Source of the DNA: Streptomyces olivaceus
GTDB lineage: Bacteria > Actinomycetota > Actinomycetes > Streptomycetales > Streptomycetaceae
Direction: 5' to 3'
NCBI RefSeq assembly: GCF_000721235.1
Contig: NZ_JOFH01000023.1
Coordinates: forward strand, 135,386 to 199,385
DNA: 64,000 nt
Position 1 is the stretch's first letter. Each line of letters starts with the position of its first letter. Made by a program: the position numbers and the translations under genes. This document shows positions 18,238 to 26,168 of this stretch, in pieces. The notes under the pieces are model-generated. The model was not told the DNA's origin. It searched no databases and saw nothing but the letters and a program-made list of their open reading frames with translations.

Positions 18238-18666
18238 TCATCCTCCCGAGGATGCGGGGGCGGGAGCCGGGTCCGGGCCTCCCGCGGGTGCGGGGCCGGG
18301 CGCGGCCGGGCTCCAGCTCGCGGTGACGGTGAGGTGGGCGGCGCCCGTGCCGCCCACGATCCCGAGCTTGAGGTCCTGGCCGACCTGGACCCCGAAGGTG
18401 ACGCTCAGTTCGGTGGGCGGATCGGGTACCGCCGTGGCCGCGTCGTGGACCTCCTGGATCAGCGGTCCCAGCGGGCTCAGCGCACCGCGCAGGGCTCCGG
18501 TGGCGAACCGGGCGACGGAACCGGACCCCCGTGCCACGGGCACCGCCCGGCCCATGCCCTCGGGCAGGTCGTCGTCGGAGGGCGCCGGGAACGTGCCGTC
18601 CGCGGGGGCGAGCAGGAACCGGACCGGGGTGCCGTCGTCGAGTGCGACGTCAGGTGGAGTGGACAC
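18238..18666 (-). CDS. Trypsin-co-occurring domain (Trypco1 / CU044_2847-like) protein
   Basis: This 142-residue protein has an FATGALRGALSPLGPLIQEVHDA helix and a beta-rich LSVTFGVQVGQDLKLGIVGGTGAAHLTVTASW segment. This is the pattern of the small domain that co-occurs with trypsin-like proteases in conflict systems. The C-terminus is a Pro/Ala tail. I prefer the GTG at 18666; a TTG at 18714 would add 16 residues. It leads the four-gene operon and ends 3 nt before the protease gene. It may regulate or recruit the protease; no enzymatic motif is visible. Confidence 0.78.
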   Translation of the reverse strand: MSTPPDVALDDGTPVRFLLAPADGTFPAPSDDDLPEGMGRAVPVARGSGSVARFATGALRGALSPLGPLIQEVHDAATAVPDPPTELSVTFGVQVGQDLKLGIVGGTGAAHLTVTASWSPAAPGPAPAGGPDPAPAPASSGG

Positions 18667-18703
18667 GCCCCTATTGTCTTGGGCCGCGCCCGTTCTGACA
18701 TCG

Positions 18704-18709
18704 ATCTTA
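18704..18709 (-). promoter_or_regulatory. Possible -10 box of the VMAP-type operon
   Basis: TAAGAT on the minus strand, in an AT-rich patch 38 nt upstream of the first start codon, resembles a TAnnnT -10 element. The matching -35 region would fall inside the palindrome at 18721-18742, but no good -35 hexamer is present. Weak prediction. Confidence 0.3.
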
Positions 18710-18720
18710 GCCAACTCGGT

Positions 18721-18742
18721 TACGCAATCGACGCATTGCGTA
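18721..18742. promoter_or_regulatory. Perfect palindrome, candidate operator of the VMAP-type operon
   Basis: TACGCAAT and ATTGCGTA form a perfect 8-bp inverted repeat separated by 6 bp (CGACGC). It lies 55 bp upstream of the operon's first start codon, 6 bp after the preceding stop codon, and just above the AT-rich presumptive promoter. It is AT-rich and has no T-tract, so a dimeric repressor or activator site is more likely than a terminator. Confidence 0.5.
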
Positions 18743-18747
18743 TCGGA

Positions 18748-19002
18748 TCAGTCATCGACCGACTCGAACCGCCACCGGTGCACCGCCCGCGCGATCAGGT
18801 CCCCGTCGGGTTCGGGCAGCTCCGGCAGTTCGGCGTCGTACGCGGCGTCCCACCAGGTGATGACGAGGACCCGGTCCTGCGGGGCCCGCAGGGTCTCCCG
18901 GCGGACCGGGGCACCGGCGAGCGGCTGGGCGCGGGCCCAGGCCAGCAGCTCCTCGCCCCGGCCGGGGAGCGCCCGCGCCTCCCACATCAGCGCGACGGTC
19001 AC
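18748..19002 (-). CDS. Small conserved protein downstream of tsaD, possible ferredoxin-like fold
   Basis: I do not recognise a named family for this 84-residue protein. The alternation [27 protein letters not shown] ... VLVITWWDA ... [10 protein letters not shown] resembles the beta-alpha-beta pattern of dimeric antibiotic-monooxygenase-like barrels, but no catalytic residue can be claimed. The GTG start overlaps the tsaD stop (GTGA), so it is translationally coupled to the t6A genes and is the last gene of that unit. Confidence 0.65.
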   Translation of the reverse strand: MTVALMWEARALPGRGEELLAWARAQPLAGAPVRRETLRAPQDRVLVITWWDAAYDAELPELPEPDGDLIARAVHRWRFESVDD

Positions 19003-20096
19003 GAGTACAGGTTCTCCTTGCTGACCTCGTGGACGTGGTCGTGCGAGTGGCCGTGGCCGGGGACGTGCGGGTCGGTCACCGGCAGCGAGGAGTCCGCCGA
19101 CAGGTCCCAGTCGGAGGCGGCCCGGTTCCGCGCCACCATCTCGGCGCCGAGCGCGGCCACCATCGCACCGTTGTCCGTGCACAACTTGGGACGCGGCACC
19201 CGCAGCCGGATGCCGGCCGCCTCGCACCGCTCCTGGGCCAGGGCCCGCAGCCGGGAGTTGGCGGCGACACCGCCGCCGATCATGAGGTGGTCCACGCCCT
19301 CGTCCTTGCAGGCCCGTACCGCCTTGCGGGTCAGTACGTCCACGACCGCCTCCTGGAAGGACGCCGACACGTCGCGCACCGGCACCTCCTCCCCCGCCGC
19401 GCGCCTGGCCTCGATCCAGCGGGCCACGGCCGTCTTCAGACCGGAGAAGGAGAAGTCGTACGCCGGGTCGCGCGGACCGGTGAGGCCGCGCGGGAAGGCG
19501 ATCGCGCCCGGGTCGCCCTCGCGCGCGTAGCGGTCGATGACCGGGCCGCCGGGGAAGCCCAGGTTCAGCACGCGGGCGATCTTGTCGAAGGCCTCGCCGG
19601 CCGCGTCGTCGATGGTGGCGCCCAGCGGGCGGACGTCGGAGGTGATGTCCGAGGACAGCAGCAGGGAGGAGTGCCCGCCGGAGACCAGCAGGGCCATCGT
19701 CGGCTCGGGCAGCGGCCCGTGCTCCAGCTGGTCGACGCAGATGTGCGAGGCCAGGTGGTTGACGCCGTACAGGGGCTTGCCGAGGGCGTAGGCGTACGCC
19801 TTGGCCGCCGAGACGCCGACCAGCAGGGCACCGGCGAGGCCGGGGCCGGCGGTGACGGAGATGCCGTCGAGGTCGCGGGCGGCGACGCCCGCCTCCTTCA
19901 GCGCGCGGTCGATGGTGGGGACCATCGCCTCCAGGTGGGCGCGGCTCGCCACCTCGGGTACGACGCCGCCGAAGCGGGCGTGCTCGTCGACGCTGGACGC
20001 GACGGCGTCGGCCAGCAGGGTGGTGCCCCGCACGACACCGACACCGGTCTCGTCGCAGGACGTCTCGATCCCCAGGACCAGAGGTTCGTCAGGCAT
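18999..20096 (-). CDS. tsaD: tRNA N6-adenosine threonylcarbamoyltransferase TsaD
   Basis: This 365-residue subunit transfers threonylcarbamoyl to A37 of ANN-decoding tRNAs. The ASKHA-fold nucleotide motif ([14 protein letters not shown]), the metal-binding H-x3-H (NHLASH) and VSGGHSSL are present, as is [12 protein letters not shown] histidine-rich tail ([13 protein letters not shown]) near the C-terminus is longer than in E. coli and may simply bind metal. The ATG lies inside the 3' end of rimI (8-nt overlap), giving the coupled order tsaB-rimI-tsaD-small ORF. Confidence 0.96.
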   Translation of the reverse strand: MPDEPLVLGIETSCDETGVGVVRGTTLLADAVASSVDEHARFGGVVPEVASRAHLEAMVPTIDRALKEAGVAARDLDGISVTAGPGLAGALLVGVSAAKAYAYALGKPLYGVNHLASHICVDQLEHGPLPEPTMALLVSGGHSSLLLSSDITSDVRPLGATIDDAAGEAFDKIARVLNLGFPGGPVIDRYAREGDPGAIAFPRGLTGPRDPAYDFSFSGLKTAVARWIEARRAAGEEVPVRDVSASFQEAVVDVLTRKAVRACKDEGVDHLMIGGGVAANSRLRALAQERCEAAGIRLRVPRPKLCTDNGAMVAALGAEMVARNRAASDWDLSADSSLPVTDPHVPGHGHSHDHVHEVSKENLYS

Positions 20097-20646
20097 GGTT
20101 GTCGGTTCCTCGTTCGGTGCCCGGTACGGAGGGGTCCGGTGCGGACGTGTCCGGTACGGGGGTGGCAGGGTCGGTCAGGCGCATCACCAGGGCGTCGACG
20201 TTGCCCGGCTGGTAGTAGCCGCGCCGGAAGCCGATGGGCTCGAAGCCGAAGCGCTCGTACAGGCGCTGGGCGCGGGTGTTGTCGACGCGGCACTCCAGCA
20301 GCACCTCGGTGCACTCGAAGGCGGTCGCCGCCCGCAGCAGCTCCGTCAGCAGCCGTGCGCCGAGCCCGGTGCCCCAGTGGTCGCGGGCGACGGCGATGGT
20401 CTGCACGTCGGCCTGCTCGCCGGAGGCGACGAGCCCGGCGTAGCCGACGACGCGGCCGTCCTGCTCGGCGACGAGGTAGCGCCTGCTCGCCCCGGGCCCG
20501 CGCGCGTGGGCCAGCTCGGACCAGAACATGCCGCGCGACCAGGCGTCCTCCGGGAACAGCTCCCGCTCCATGCGCAGCACGGGGTCGATGTCCCACCAGC
20601 GCATCTCGCGCAGCACGGAAGTGGCTGAAGTGGCTGACTCCGTCAC
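20089..20646 (-). CDS. rimI: Ribosomal-protein-alanine N-acetyltransferase RimI (GNAT)
   Basis: This 185-residue GNAT acetyltransferase carries an acetyl-CoA motif [19 protein letters not shown] and the terminal [19 protein letters not shown] segment. The family acetylates the N-terminus of ribosomal protein S18 and other proteins. The GTG start (20646) overlaps the tsaB stop as GTGA. A Pro/Asp/Ser-rich tail of about 25 residues is an actinobacterial extension. The tsaB-rimI-tsaD arrangement is conserved in actinobacteria. Confidence 0.93.
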   Translation of the reverse strand: MTESATSATSVLREMRWWDIDPVLRMERELFPEDAWSRGMFWSELAHARGPGASRRYLVAEQDGRVVGYAGLVASGEQADVQTIAVARDHWGTGLGARLLTELLRAATAFECTEVLLECRVDNTRAQRLYERFGFEPIGFRRGYYQPGNVDALVMRLTDPATPVPDTSAPDPSVPGTERGTDNHA

Positions 20647-21296
20647 TTGGGGGTGACCACCTTGTAGTTCTTGGGGACCTGGGCGTCGGGGCGGCGCAGG
20701 TACAGCGGCCGGGGTGCGGGCAGCTCCTCGCCCGCCGCGAGCCGTTCGGCGGCCAGCCGGGCCAGGGCGGCGGCGGACCCGTGCTCGGGCCCGTGGGCCC
20801 GGGGGAAGGTGTCCGGGTAGAGCAGGGCGCCCGCGCCGACGGCCGGGACCCCGGCCACCTGCCCGGCGATGTCGGCGGGCCGGTCGACCGCCGGGTCGGT
20901 GAGACGGGTGCGGGAGTCGGCGTACCGGGCCCAGTAGACCTCCTTGCGGCGGGCGTCGGTCGCCACCACGAAGGGTTCCTCCAGGTCGGCGGCGAGGGCG
21001 AGGCCGTCCAGCGTGCACACGCCGTACACCGGCACGCCGAGGGCGAGCCCGAAGGTGTCCGCGGTCATCAGCCCCACGCGCAGCCCCGTGTACGGGCCGG
21101 GGCCGGTGCCGGCGACGATGCCGGTGACCGCGTCGAGGCGCAGACCGGCCTCCGCGAGCACCCGGTCGACGGCGGGCAGCAGCAGCTCGCCGTGGCGGCG
21201 TGCGTCCACCTGGCTCGACGAGGCGATGACGTCCGTGCCGTCGTGCAGCGCGACGGTCACGGCGGGCGTGGCGGTATCCAGAGCGAGCAAGAGCAC
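20643..21296 (-). CDS. tsaB: tRNA threonylcarbamoyladenosine biosynthesis protein TsaB
   Basis: This 217-residue protein is the non-catalytic ASKHA-fold partner of TsaD, needed for t6A37 formation. It has LALDTATPAVTVAL at the N-terminus and GTGPGPYTGLRVGL, the family hallmark. The GTG start is near the beginning of a coupled unit tsaB-rimI-tsaD-ORF. The gene is divergent from the degenerate L,D-transpeptidase gene, with about 180 bp between starts that should hold both promoters. Confidence 0.94.
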   Translation of the reverse strand: MLLLALDTATPAVTVALHDGTDVIASSSQVDARRHGELLLPAVDRVLAEAGLRLDAVTGIVAGTGPGPYTGLRVGLMTADTFGLALGVPVYGVCTLDGLALAADLEEPFVVATDARRKEVYWARYADSRTRLTDPAVDRPADIAGQVAGVPAVGAGALLYPDTFPRAHGPEHGSAAALARLAAERLAAGEELPAPRPLYLRRPDAQVPKNYKVVTPK

Positions 21297-21478
21297 GCGA
21301 ACAGCCTACGGCGCCGCCGGGCCCCGGCCGGACGCCCGGCCCGAGTCCCGGGTCCGTGGACGGCCGCCCGGCCTCCACCCCCGTGTCGCTCACCGCATCC
21401 ATCCGCTCACGTACTGCTACCGTCGCCGGGGCGGGACCGGGACCCGCGGCACGACGTACGACGACGAGGTGGTCGCCA

Positions 21479-22042
21479 GTGGCAAGCAGCAGCGCCGGTT
21501 TCGTCGCCGGCCTCACCACGGCGGCACTCGCGGCCATCGGCGTCCTCGCCCACCAGGCATCGACGCACGTCCCGCACGATCTCGGCCGCACCCACGCGAC
21601 CGGCTCACCCGCACCCGGTGCCCCGGGCGCCTCCAAGGCACCGCGCGACCGGCGGCACCCGGAGGCGCTGCCCACCGGGTCGGGCCGGGGCGAACGGGTG
21701 GTGTACTCGGTGGACGACGACCGGGTGTGGCTGGTCGGCGCGGGCGGCGAGGTGCGGCGCACCTTCCGGGTCACACCGAGCACCGTCGACCCGCTGCCGG
21801 GCACCTACACCGTCACGTCCAGGTCCAACCGGGTCACCGGGTCCGACGGCGTGCCGATCGAGCACGTCGTGCGCTTCGCCGGCCGTGAGGGCGTGGCCGT
21901 CGGCTTCAGCGCGGCGGTGGACGGTTCGACGGCCAAGCCGGATCCGGGCGAGCGCACCGGCGGCATCCGGGAGTCGCGGGCGGACGGCGACGCGATGTGG
22001 CAGTTCGCGACGATCGGCCAGCAGGTCGTCGTCGTGCCCTGA
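21479..22042 (+). CDS. Exported L,D-transpeptidase-like protein lacking catalytic Cys
   Basis: This 187-residue protein has an N-terminal hydrophobic segment (AGFVAGLTTAALAAIGVLA) that makes it secreted or membrane-anchored, then a Pro/Ala-rich linker and a beta-rich domain from about residue 72. TFRVTPSTVDPLPGTYTV and the end GGIRESRADGDAMWQFATIGQQVVVV line up with the YkuD fold. The final motif matches the family's HGC(I/V)R-x-S...A-D...P-x-G-T-x-V-V-V. However, the active-site His and Cys are Thr160 and Gly162, so it cannot be a normal cross-linking enzyme. I start at the GTG with GAGGT 8-9 nt upstream; the frame is open further upstream. It may be a glycan-binding or regulatory relative. 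Confidence 0.65.
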   Translation: MASSSAGFVAGLTTAALAAIGVLAHQASTHVPHDLGRTHATGSPAPGAPGASKAPRDRRHPEALPTGSGRGERVVYSVDDDRVWLVGAGGEVRRTFRVTPSTVDPLPGTYTVTSRSNRVTGSDGVPIEHVVRFAGREGVAVGFSAAVDGSTAKPDPGERTGGIRESRADGDAMWQFATIGQQVVVVP

Positions 22043-22072
22043 CCGATTGGGGCACCCGAGCGCCCCGGTCGG
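22043..22072. terminator. Bidirectional hairpin terminator
   Basis: CCGATTGGGGC (22043-22053) pairs with GCCCCGGTCGG (22062-22072) if two G-U pairs are allowed, with an 8-nt loop. It lies between the ends of two convergent genes (stop at 22042 and 22085), the position of a shared terminator. Confidence 0.6.
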
Positions 22073-22084
22073 CGAGCGCGGGGG

Positions 22085-22273
22085 TCAGGCGGCCTCGCGG
22101 TGTTCCTGTTCGACGGGCCGGGCCGCCCGCGGGGTCTGCGGCTCGGGCGCGCGCGGCGGCGTCGAGACGGCCGCCGCCGCGGCGCAGGACGCGAGCAGGT
22201 CGCGCATCGACACCCCGGCGGGCATGGGCGCGTGGGGCCGGGGGCGGACCTGCGGCCGGGTCTCTTCCGACAT
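22085..22273 (-). CDS. Small proline/alanine-rich protein of unknown function
   Basis: I do not recognise this 62-residue protein. It begins MSEETRPQ, has a central MRDLLASCAAAAAV stretch with one cysteine and ends in a Pro/Arg/Glu-rich tail. The ATG at 22273 has GGAGGC 4 nt upstream, which is a better start than the in-frame codon at 22309. There is no signal peptide. A near-perfect 20-bp palindrome resembling an iron box lies 44 bp upstream, so it may be an iron-responsive small protein. It lies alone between tsaE and the convergent degenerate L,D-transpeptidase gene. Confidence 0.6.
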   Translation of the reverse strand: MSEETRPQVRPRPHAPMPAGVSMRDLLASCAAAAAVSTPPRAPEPQTPRAARPVEQEHREAA

Positions 22274-22316
22274 GGACGCCTCCTGAAGGTCGGGGGCGGG
22301 CGCAGCCATACAAGCC

Positions 22317-22336
22317 TAGTAAGGCATGCCTAACTA
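22317..22336. promoter_or_regulatory. Iron-box-like palindrome upstream of the 62-residue ORF
   Basis: TAGTAAGGCA | TGCCTAACTA is a 20-bp inverted repeat with one mismatched pair. Its TTAGGC/GCCTAA core resembles, but does not fully match, DtxR/IdeR/DmdR iron boxes (consensus near TTAGGTTAGGCTAACCTAA). It is 44-63 bp upstream of the start codon, where a promoter is expected. Confidence 0.45.
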
Positions 22337-22430
22337 CGAGCTGGATACCATGTGACCACGCGCAAGACCCCGAAAGCAATATCTTGCCGACGCCTTGTCG
22401 GAACAATCCACGGGACGCGGGCGTCCGCGC

Positions 22431-23030
22431 TCAGCCCGCGAGGGCGCTCAGGTCGGCCCCGGCCCAGCGCTCGCCGAAGCCGGTCAGCGTCACGTGCCGC
22501 ACCTCGTCGGTGGTGTCGCCGGCGGCGGTGTCGTCCCCGGCCCGGCCGGTCCCGCCCACGGCCCGGTCGATCCGGAGCTGCAGCCGGTCCTCCGTCAGCT
22601 CCTCGACCTTCCCCTCGCCCCACTCGACCACGATCACCGAGTCGGACAGGGAGACGTCGAGGTCGAGGTCCTCCATCTCGTCCAGGCCGCCGGACAGCCG
22701 GTAGGCGTCCACGTGGACGAGCGGCGGGCCGTCGCCGAGCGAGGGGTGCACGCGGGCGATCACGAAGGTCGGTGAGGTAACTGCGCCCCGCACGCCCAGG
22801 CCCTCGCCGAGACCGCGGGTCAGCGTCGTCTTGCCCGCGCCCAGCTCGCCGCTGAGCATCACCAGGTCACCGGCGCGCAGCAGTCCGGCGAGCCGGCGGC
22901 CCAGGTCCCGCATCCGCTCGGGAGAGGCGACGGTGATTCCGGTGCCGGGGGCGGAACCGGGGTGGTCGGCGGGCGAGACGGAACCGGAGGGGGGCTCAGC
23001 CGGGCCCCGCGCTGCTGCTGGTGCTTCCAT
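22431..23030 (-). CDS. tsaE: tRNA t6A biosynthesis ATPase TsaE
   Basis: This 199-residue P-loop ATPase activates the TsaB-TsaD complex during t6A37 synthesis. The Walker A GELGAGKTTLTRGLGEGL, the SPTFVIARVH switch segment, HVDAYRL and VVEWGE (Walker B-like) are present. An N-terminal Pro/Ala extension of about 30 residues and a linker near residue 165 are actinobacterial additions. The ATG lies 35 nt inside the 3' end of the alpha/beta hydrolase gene, so the two are translated from one mRNA. The tsaB partner gene follows downstream after the small ORF and the convergent gene. Confidence 0.93.
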   Translation of the reverse strand: MEAPAAARGPAEPPSGSVSPADHPGSAPGTGITVASPERMRDLGRRLAGLLRAGDLVMLSGELGAGKTTLTRGLGEGLGVRGAVTSPTFVIARVHPSLGDGPPLVHVDAYRLSGGLDEMEDLDLDVSLSDSVIVVEWGEGKVEELTEDRLQLRIDRAVGGTGRAGDDTAAGDTTDEVRHVTLTGFGERWAGADLSALAG

Positions 23031-24279
23031 AGCCGCCCACGGTAGTCGCTGCGGGCACCGCGCCCGCGCGGGCGAGCAGGTCGGCGAGCCGGTCGGTGAC
23101 CAGCTCCGGGTGCTCCAGCATCACCAGGTGCCCCGCGTCGGGCACCAGCACCAGCTCCGCGTCCGGCAGCAGACCGGCGATCTCCTCGCTGTGCTCGCTC
23201 GGCGTGACCAGGTCCCGCACCCCCGCCAGTACGAGGACCGGCAGGTCGGCGAACTCGGCGAGGGCGTCGGTCTTGTCGTGGTCGTTGAACGCCGGGTAGT
23301 ACTCGGCGACCACGTCGATCGGCGTCGACTCGATCATCCGCTCGGCGAACCGGGCCACGGCCGGATCGACGTCCCGGGAGGCGAACGAGTACCGCTTGAT
23401 GATTCCGGCGAACAGGTCGGCCGTCGCCCGCCGCCCCTTCTCCACCAGTTCGGCCCGCTGCCCCAGCGCCTTGAGCACGCCCGGCAGCACTCGCCGCACC
23501 GCGTTGACGCCGGCCACCGGCAGCCCGAAGTTGACCTCGCCGAGCCGCCCGGAGGACGTGCCGACGAGGGCGACGCCGACGACCCGCTCGCGGACCAGCT
23601 CGGGGAACGCGTCCGCGAGGGCCATCACGGTCATGCCGCCCATGGAGTGCCCGACCAGCACGATCGGGCCCTCGGGCGCGGCGGCGTCGATGACGGCCTT
23701 CAGGTCGCGGCCCAGTTCCCCGATGGTGACGGGGCTGCCGTCCCGCACCTGGGTCACGCCCCGCCCGGACCGGCCGTGGCTGCGCTGGTCCCAGTGGACG
23801 GTGCGGACGACGCCCCTGAGGGCGGCCCGCTGGAAGTGCCAGGAGTCCTGGTTGAGGCAGTAACCGTGGCTGAAGACGACGGTGACGGGAGCGGGTGCCC
23901 TGCGCCCGAAGAGCCGCCGGCGGCGCCCGGTGAGCGCGGCCCGGCCCGCCGTGCCCCCGCCGTCTCCGCCGCCCCCGCCCGGACCGCCGTCCCCGTCGTC
24001 CCCACCGTCTGCGTCGTCGACCTCGTAGTACAGCTCGGTGCCGTCGTCGGCGTACGCCGTGCCGGGGGTGCCGCGCAGTCCGCCGTACGGGCCCGCCGAG
24101 TCGAGGGCGAGCCGGGCCTTCTGGCGCATGCCGCGGCCGACGGTGAGCCGCTCTATCGCCACACCGGCCGCGGCGCCCGCCGCGACCACGCCTATCGCGA
24201 CACCGGCGATGCCGGTCGCGCGGCGCCAGCCGCCCGCGGCGACGGCCGACGCGACGGCCTCCGCGTTGCTCTCGCTCAC
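22996..24279 (-). CDS. Alpha/beta hydrolase, membrane-anchored
   Basis: This 427-residue protein has an N-terminal hydrophobic stretch ([19 protein letters not shown]). A glycine/aspartate-rich loop (about residues 87-107) follows, then an alpha/beta-hydrolase domain. The oxyanion loop [16 protein letters not shown], the nucleophile elbow GHSMGG and a late DAGH histidine form a full catalytic set. The substrate is unknown. The GTG start has GAGGAG upstream. It sits between alr and tsaE, and this hydrolase-tsaE linkage is conserved in Streptomyces. The Gly/Asp run is low complexity and probably a flexible linker. Confidence 0.87.
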   Translation of the reverse strand: MSESNAEAVASAVAAGGWRRATGIAGVAIGVVAAGAAAGVAIERLTVGRGMRQKARLALDSAGPYGGLRGTPGTAYADDGTELYYEVDDADGGDDGDGGPGGGGGDGGGTAGRAALTGRRRRLFGRRAPAPVTVVFSHGYCLNQDSWHFQRAALRGVVRTVHWDQRSHGRSGRGVTQVRDGSPVTIGELGRDLKAVIDAAAPEGPIVLVGHSMGGMTVMALADAFPELVRERVVGVALVGTSSGRLGEVNFGLPVAGVNAVRRVLPGVLKALGQRAELVEKGRRATADLFAGIIKRYSFASRDVDPAVARFAERMIESTPIDVVAEYYPAFNDHDKTDALAEFADLPVLVLAGVRDLVTPSEHSEEIAGLLPDAELVLVPDAGHLVMLEHPELVTDRLADLLARAGAVPAATTVGGYGSTSSSAGPG

Positions 24280-24398
24280 GTACCCCGCTCCTCTTCGCCG
24301 GGCCGGCCTGCGGCCGGGTCGCCGTACGGATGCCCGATGCCGGTCACTGTCTCAGCCGGACGCGCATCGCCGCGGACGCGTCACCCGCCACCGACGCC

Positions 24399-25565
24399 TC
24401 ACTCGTTGACGTAGACGCGCGGGACGCGGCTGCCGATCCGGGTGACGATCTCGTACGCGATGGTGCCCGCCGCCTGCGCCCAGTCCTCGGCGGTGGGCTC
24501 GCCGCGGTCGCCGGGTCCGAACAGCACCGCCTCCGCGCCGGGCTCGGGCCGGTCCCCGCCCAGGTCGACGACGAACTGGTCCATCGCGATCCGTCCCGCG
24601 ACCGTACGCCACTTGCCGTCGACGAGGACGGGCCCGGTGGAGGAGGCGTGGCGCGGGACGCCGTCCGCGTAGCCGAGCGGGACGAGGCCGAGGGTGGTCT
24701 CGCCGGGGGTCGTGTAGTGGTGCCCGTAGCTGACGCCGTGGCCGCCGGGGACCTGCTTGACCAGGGCCAGGGAGGCGGCCAGCGTCATCACGGGGCGGAG
24801 TCCGAAGTCGGCGGAGGTGCCGGTCTCGGGGCTGGGCGAGACGCCGTACATCGCGATGCCGGGGCGTACGAGGTCGAAGTGGGCGTCGGGGAGGGTGAGG
24901 GTGGCCGGCGAGTTGGCGATGTGCCGCACGTCGGGGCGCAGGCCCCGCTGCTCGGCGCGGGCCGTCATCTCCCGGAAGCGGGTGAGCTGGGCGGCGACGG
25001 AGGGGTGGCCGGGTTCGTCGGCGCGGGCGAAGTGGGACCAGAGCCCGGTGACGCGCAGCAGCCCCTCCCCCTCGGCCCGCAGCGCGGCCCCGACCAGTTC
25101 CTCCCAGTCCGCGCCGGGCTGGCAGCCGCCCCGGCCGAGCCCGGTGTCGGCCTTGAGCTGCACCCGTGCGGGCATCCCGGCCGCCCGTGCCGCCGCGGTG
25201 ACCTCCGCCATGGCCCACATCCCGCTGACGGACACGTCGAGACGTGCCTCGACCGCCTCCCGCCAGGGGCCGCCCGGCGTCCACAGCCAGCACATGATCC
25301 GTACGTCGTCCGGCAGCCCGGCCCCGGCGCGCAGGGCGAGGGCCTCCTGCGGGGTCGCGGTACCGAGCCAGCTCGCACCGGCCCCGACGGCCGCGCGGGC
25401 GCAGGGGATCGCGCCGTGGCCGTAGCCGTCCGCCTTGACGACGGCCATGAGAGCCGCCCCGGGGGCCCGTTCGCGCAGGACGCGCACGTTGGCCCGCAGG
25501 GCGGCCAGGTCGATCTCGGCCCGGGCGCGCAGTACCTCGTCCCGCCGAGCAGCTGTCTCACTCAT
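24399..25565 (-). CDS. alr: Alanine racemase (PLP-dependent)
   Basis: This 388-residue enzyme interconverts L- and D-alanine for peptidoglycan. The pyridoxal-phosphate lysine is Lys44 in [10 protein letters not shown]. The phosphate-binding and active-site regions [17 protein letters not shown] and the tyrosine-containing [12 protein letters not shown] are present, and the length is standard. It is followed after 119 nt by the hydrolase gene and is divergent from acpS with a 72-bp gap. Confidence 0.96.
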   Translation of the reverse strand: MSETAARRDEVLRARAEIDLAALRANVRVLRERAPGAALMAVVKADGYGHGAIPCARAAVGAGASWLGTATPQEALALRAGAGLPDDVRIMCWLWTPGGPWREAVEARLDVSVSGMWAMAEVTAAARAAGMPARVQLKADTGLGRGGCQPGADWEELVGAALRAEGEGLLRVTGLWSHFARADEPGHPSVAAQLTRFREMTARAEQRGLRPDVRHIANSPATLTLPDAHFDLVRPGIAMYGVSPSPETGTSADFGLRPVMTLAASLALVKQVPGGHGVSYGHHYTTPGETTLGLVPLGYADGVPRHASSTGPVLVDGKWRTVAGRIAMDQFVVDLGGDRPEPGAEAVLFGPGDRGEPTAEDWAQAAGTIAYEIVTRIGSRVPRVYVNE

Positions 25566-25637
25566 CGTGCCCCCAGTCTCTCAGAGCACCCGCCCGCCCC
25601 CGCCCCGCGCCGCCCGGCGGTGGCTAGGGTTCCCGGC

Positions 25638-26009
25638 ATGAGCATCATCGGGGTCGGGATCGACGTGGCCGAGGTCGAGCGGTTCGGGGCGTCGCTGGAG
25701 CGCACACCGGCGCTGGCGGGGCGGCTCTTCCTGCCGGGCGAGCTGCTGCTGCCGAGCGGGGAGCGCCGGGGCACCGCCTCGCTCGCGGCCCGCTTCGCGG
25801 CGAAGGAGGCGCTGGCCAAGGCGCTGGGCGCACCGGCCGGCCTGCTGTGGACGGACGCCGAGGTGTACGTCGAGGACGGCGGGCGGCCGAGGCTCCGGGT
25901 GACGGGGACGGTGGCGGAGCGGGCGGCGGAGCTGGGGGTGGCGTCCTGGCACGTGTCGCTGAGCCACGACGCGGGGATCGCGTCGGCGGTGGTGATCGCG
26001 GAGGGGTAG
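25638..26009 (+). CDS. acpS: Holo-[acyl-carrier-protein] synthase AcpS
   Basis: This 123-residue enzyme attaches 4'-phosphopantetheine from CoA to acyl carrier proteins. The magnesium/CoA motif [12 protein letters not shown] and the [12 protein letters not shown] motif with the catalytic Glu/Lys are intact, and the length is typical. The ATG at 25638 fits the family N-terminus (MSIIGVGID). It is divergent from alr and is followed by a GC-rich hairpin at 26023-26041. Confidence 0.95.
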   Translation: MSIIGVGIDVAEVERFGASLERTPALAGRLFLPGELLLPSGERRGTASLAARFAAKEALAKALGAPAGLLWTDAEVYVEDGGRPRLRVTGTVAERAAELGVASWHVSLSHDAGIASAVVIAEG

Positions 26010-26022
26010 CACCCGGGGCGGA

Positions 26023-26041
26023 GGCCGGCCGATCGCCGGCC
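26023..26041 (+). terminator. Hairpin after acpS
   Basis: GGCCGGC and GCCGGCC flank a 5-nt loop, 13 nt after the acpS stop codon. The surrounding 26010-26168 stretch is full of GGCCGG repeats and shows no gene. Confidence 0.5.
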
Positions 26042-26168
26042 GGCCGGTGAACGCCGGGCAACCGGTGGCCGGGCACACCGGACCGCACGATGGTCGGCCG
26101 CACCGGACGGCCGCCGCGTAGGCACGGCCGTCGGACCCCACGGAGGCCGGCGCGGCGTCCGACGGCGG

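Noticed and set aside
18667..18714. TTG start for the Trypco1 protein
   Set aside because: The 16 extra residues are not like the family and overlap the likely promoter; the GTG at 18666 fits better, though its ribosome-binding site is very close.
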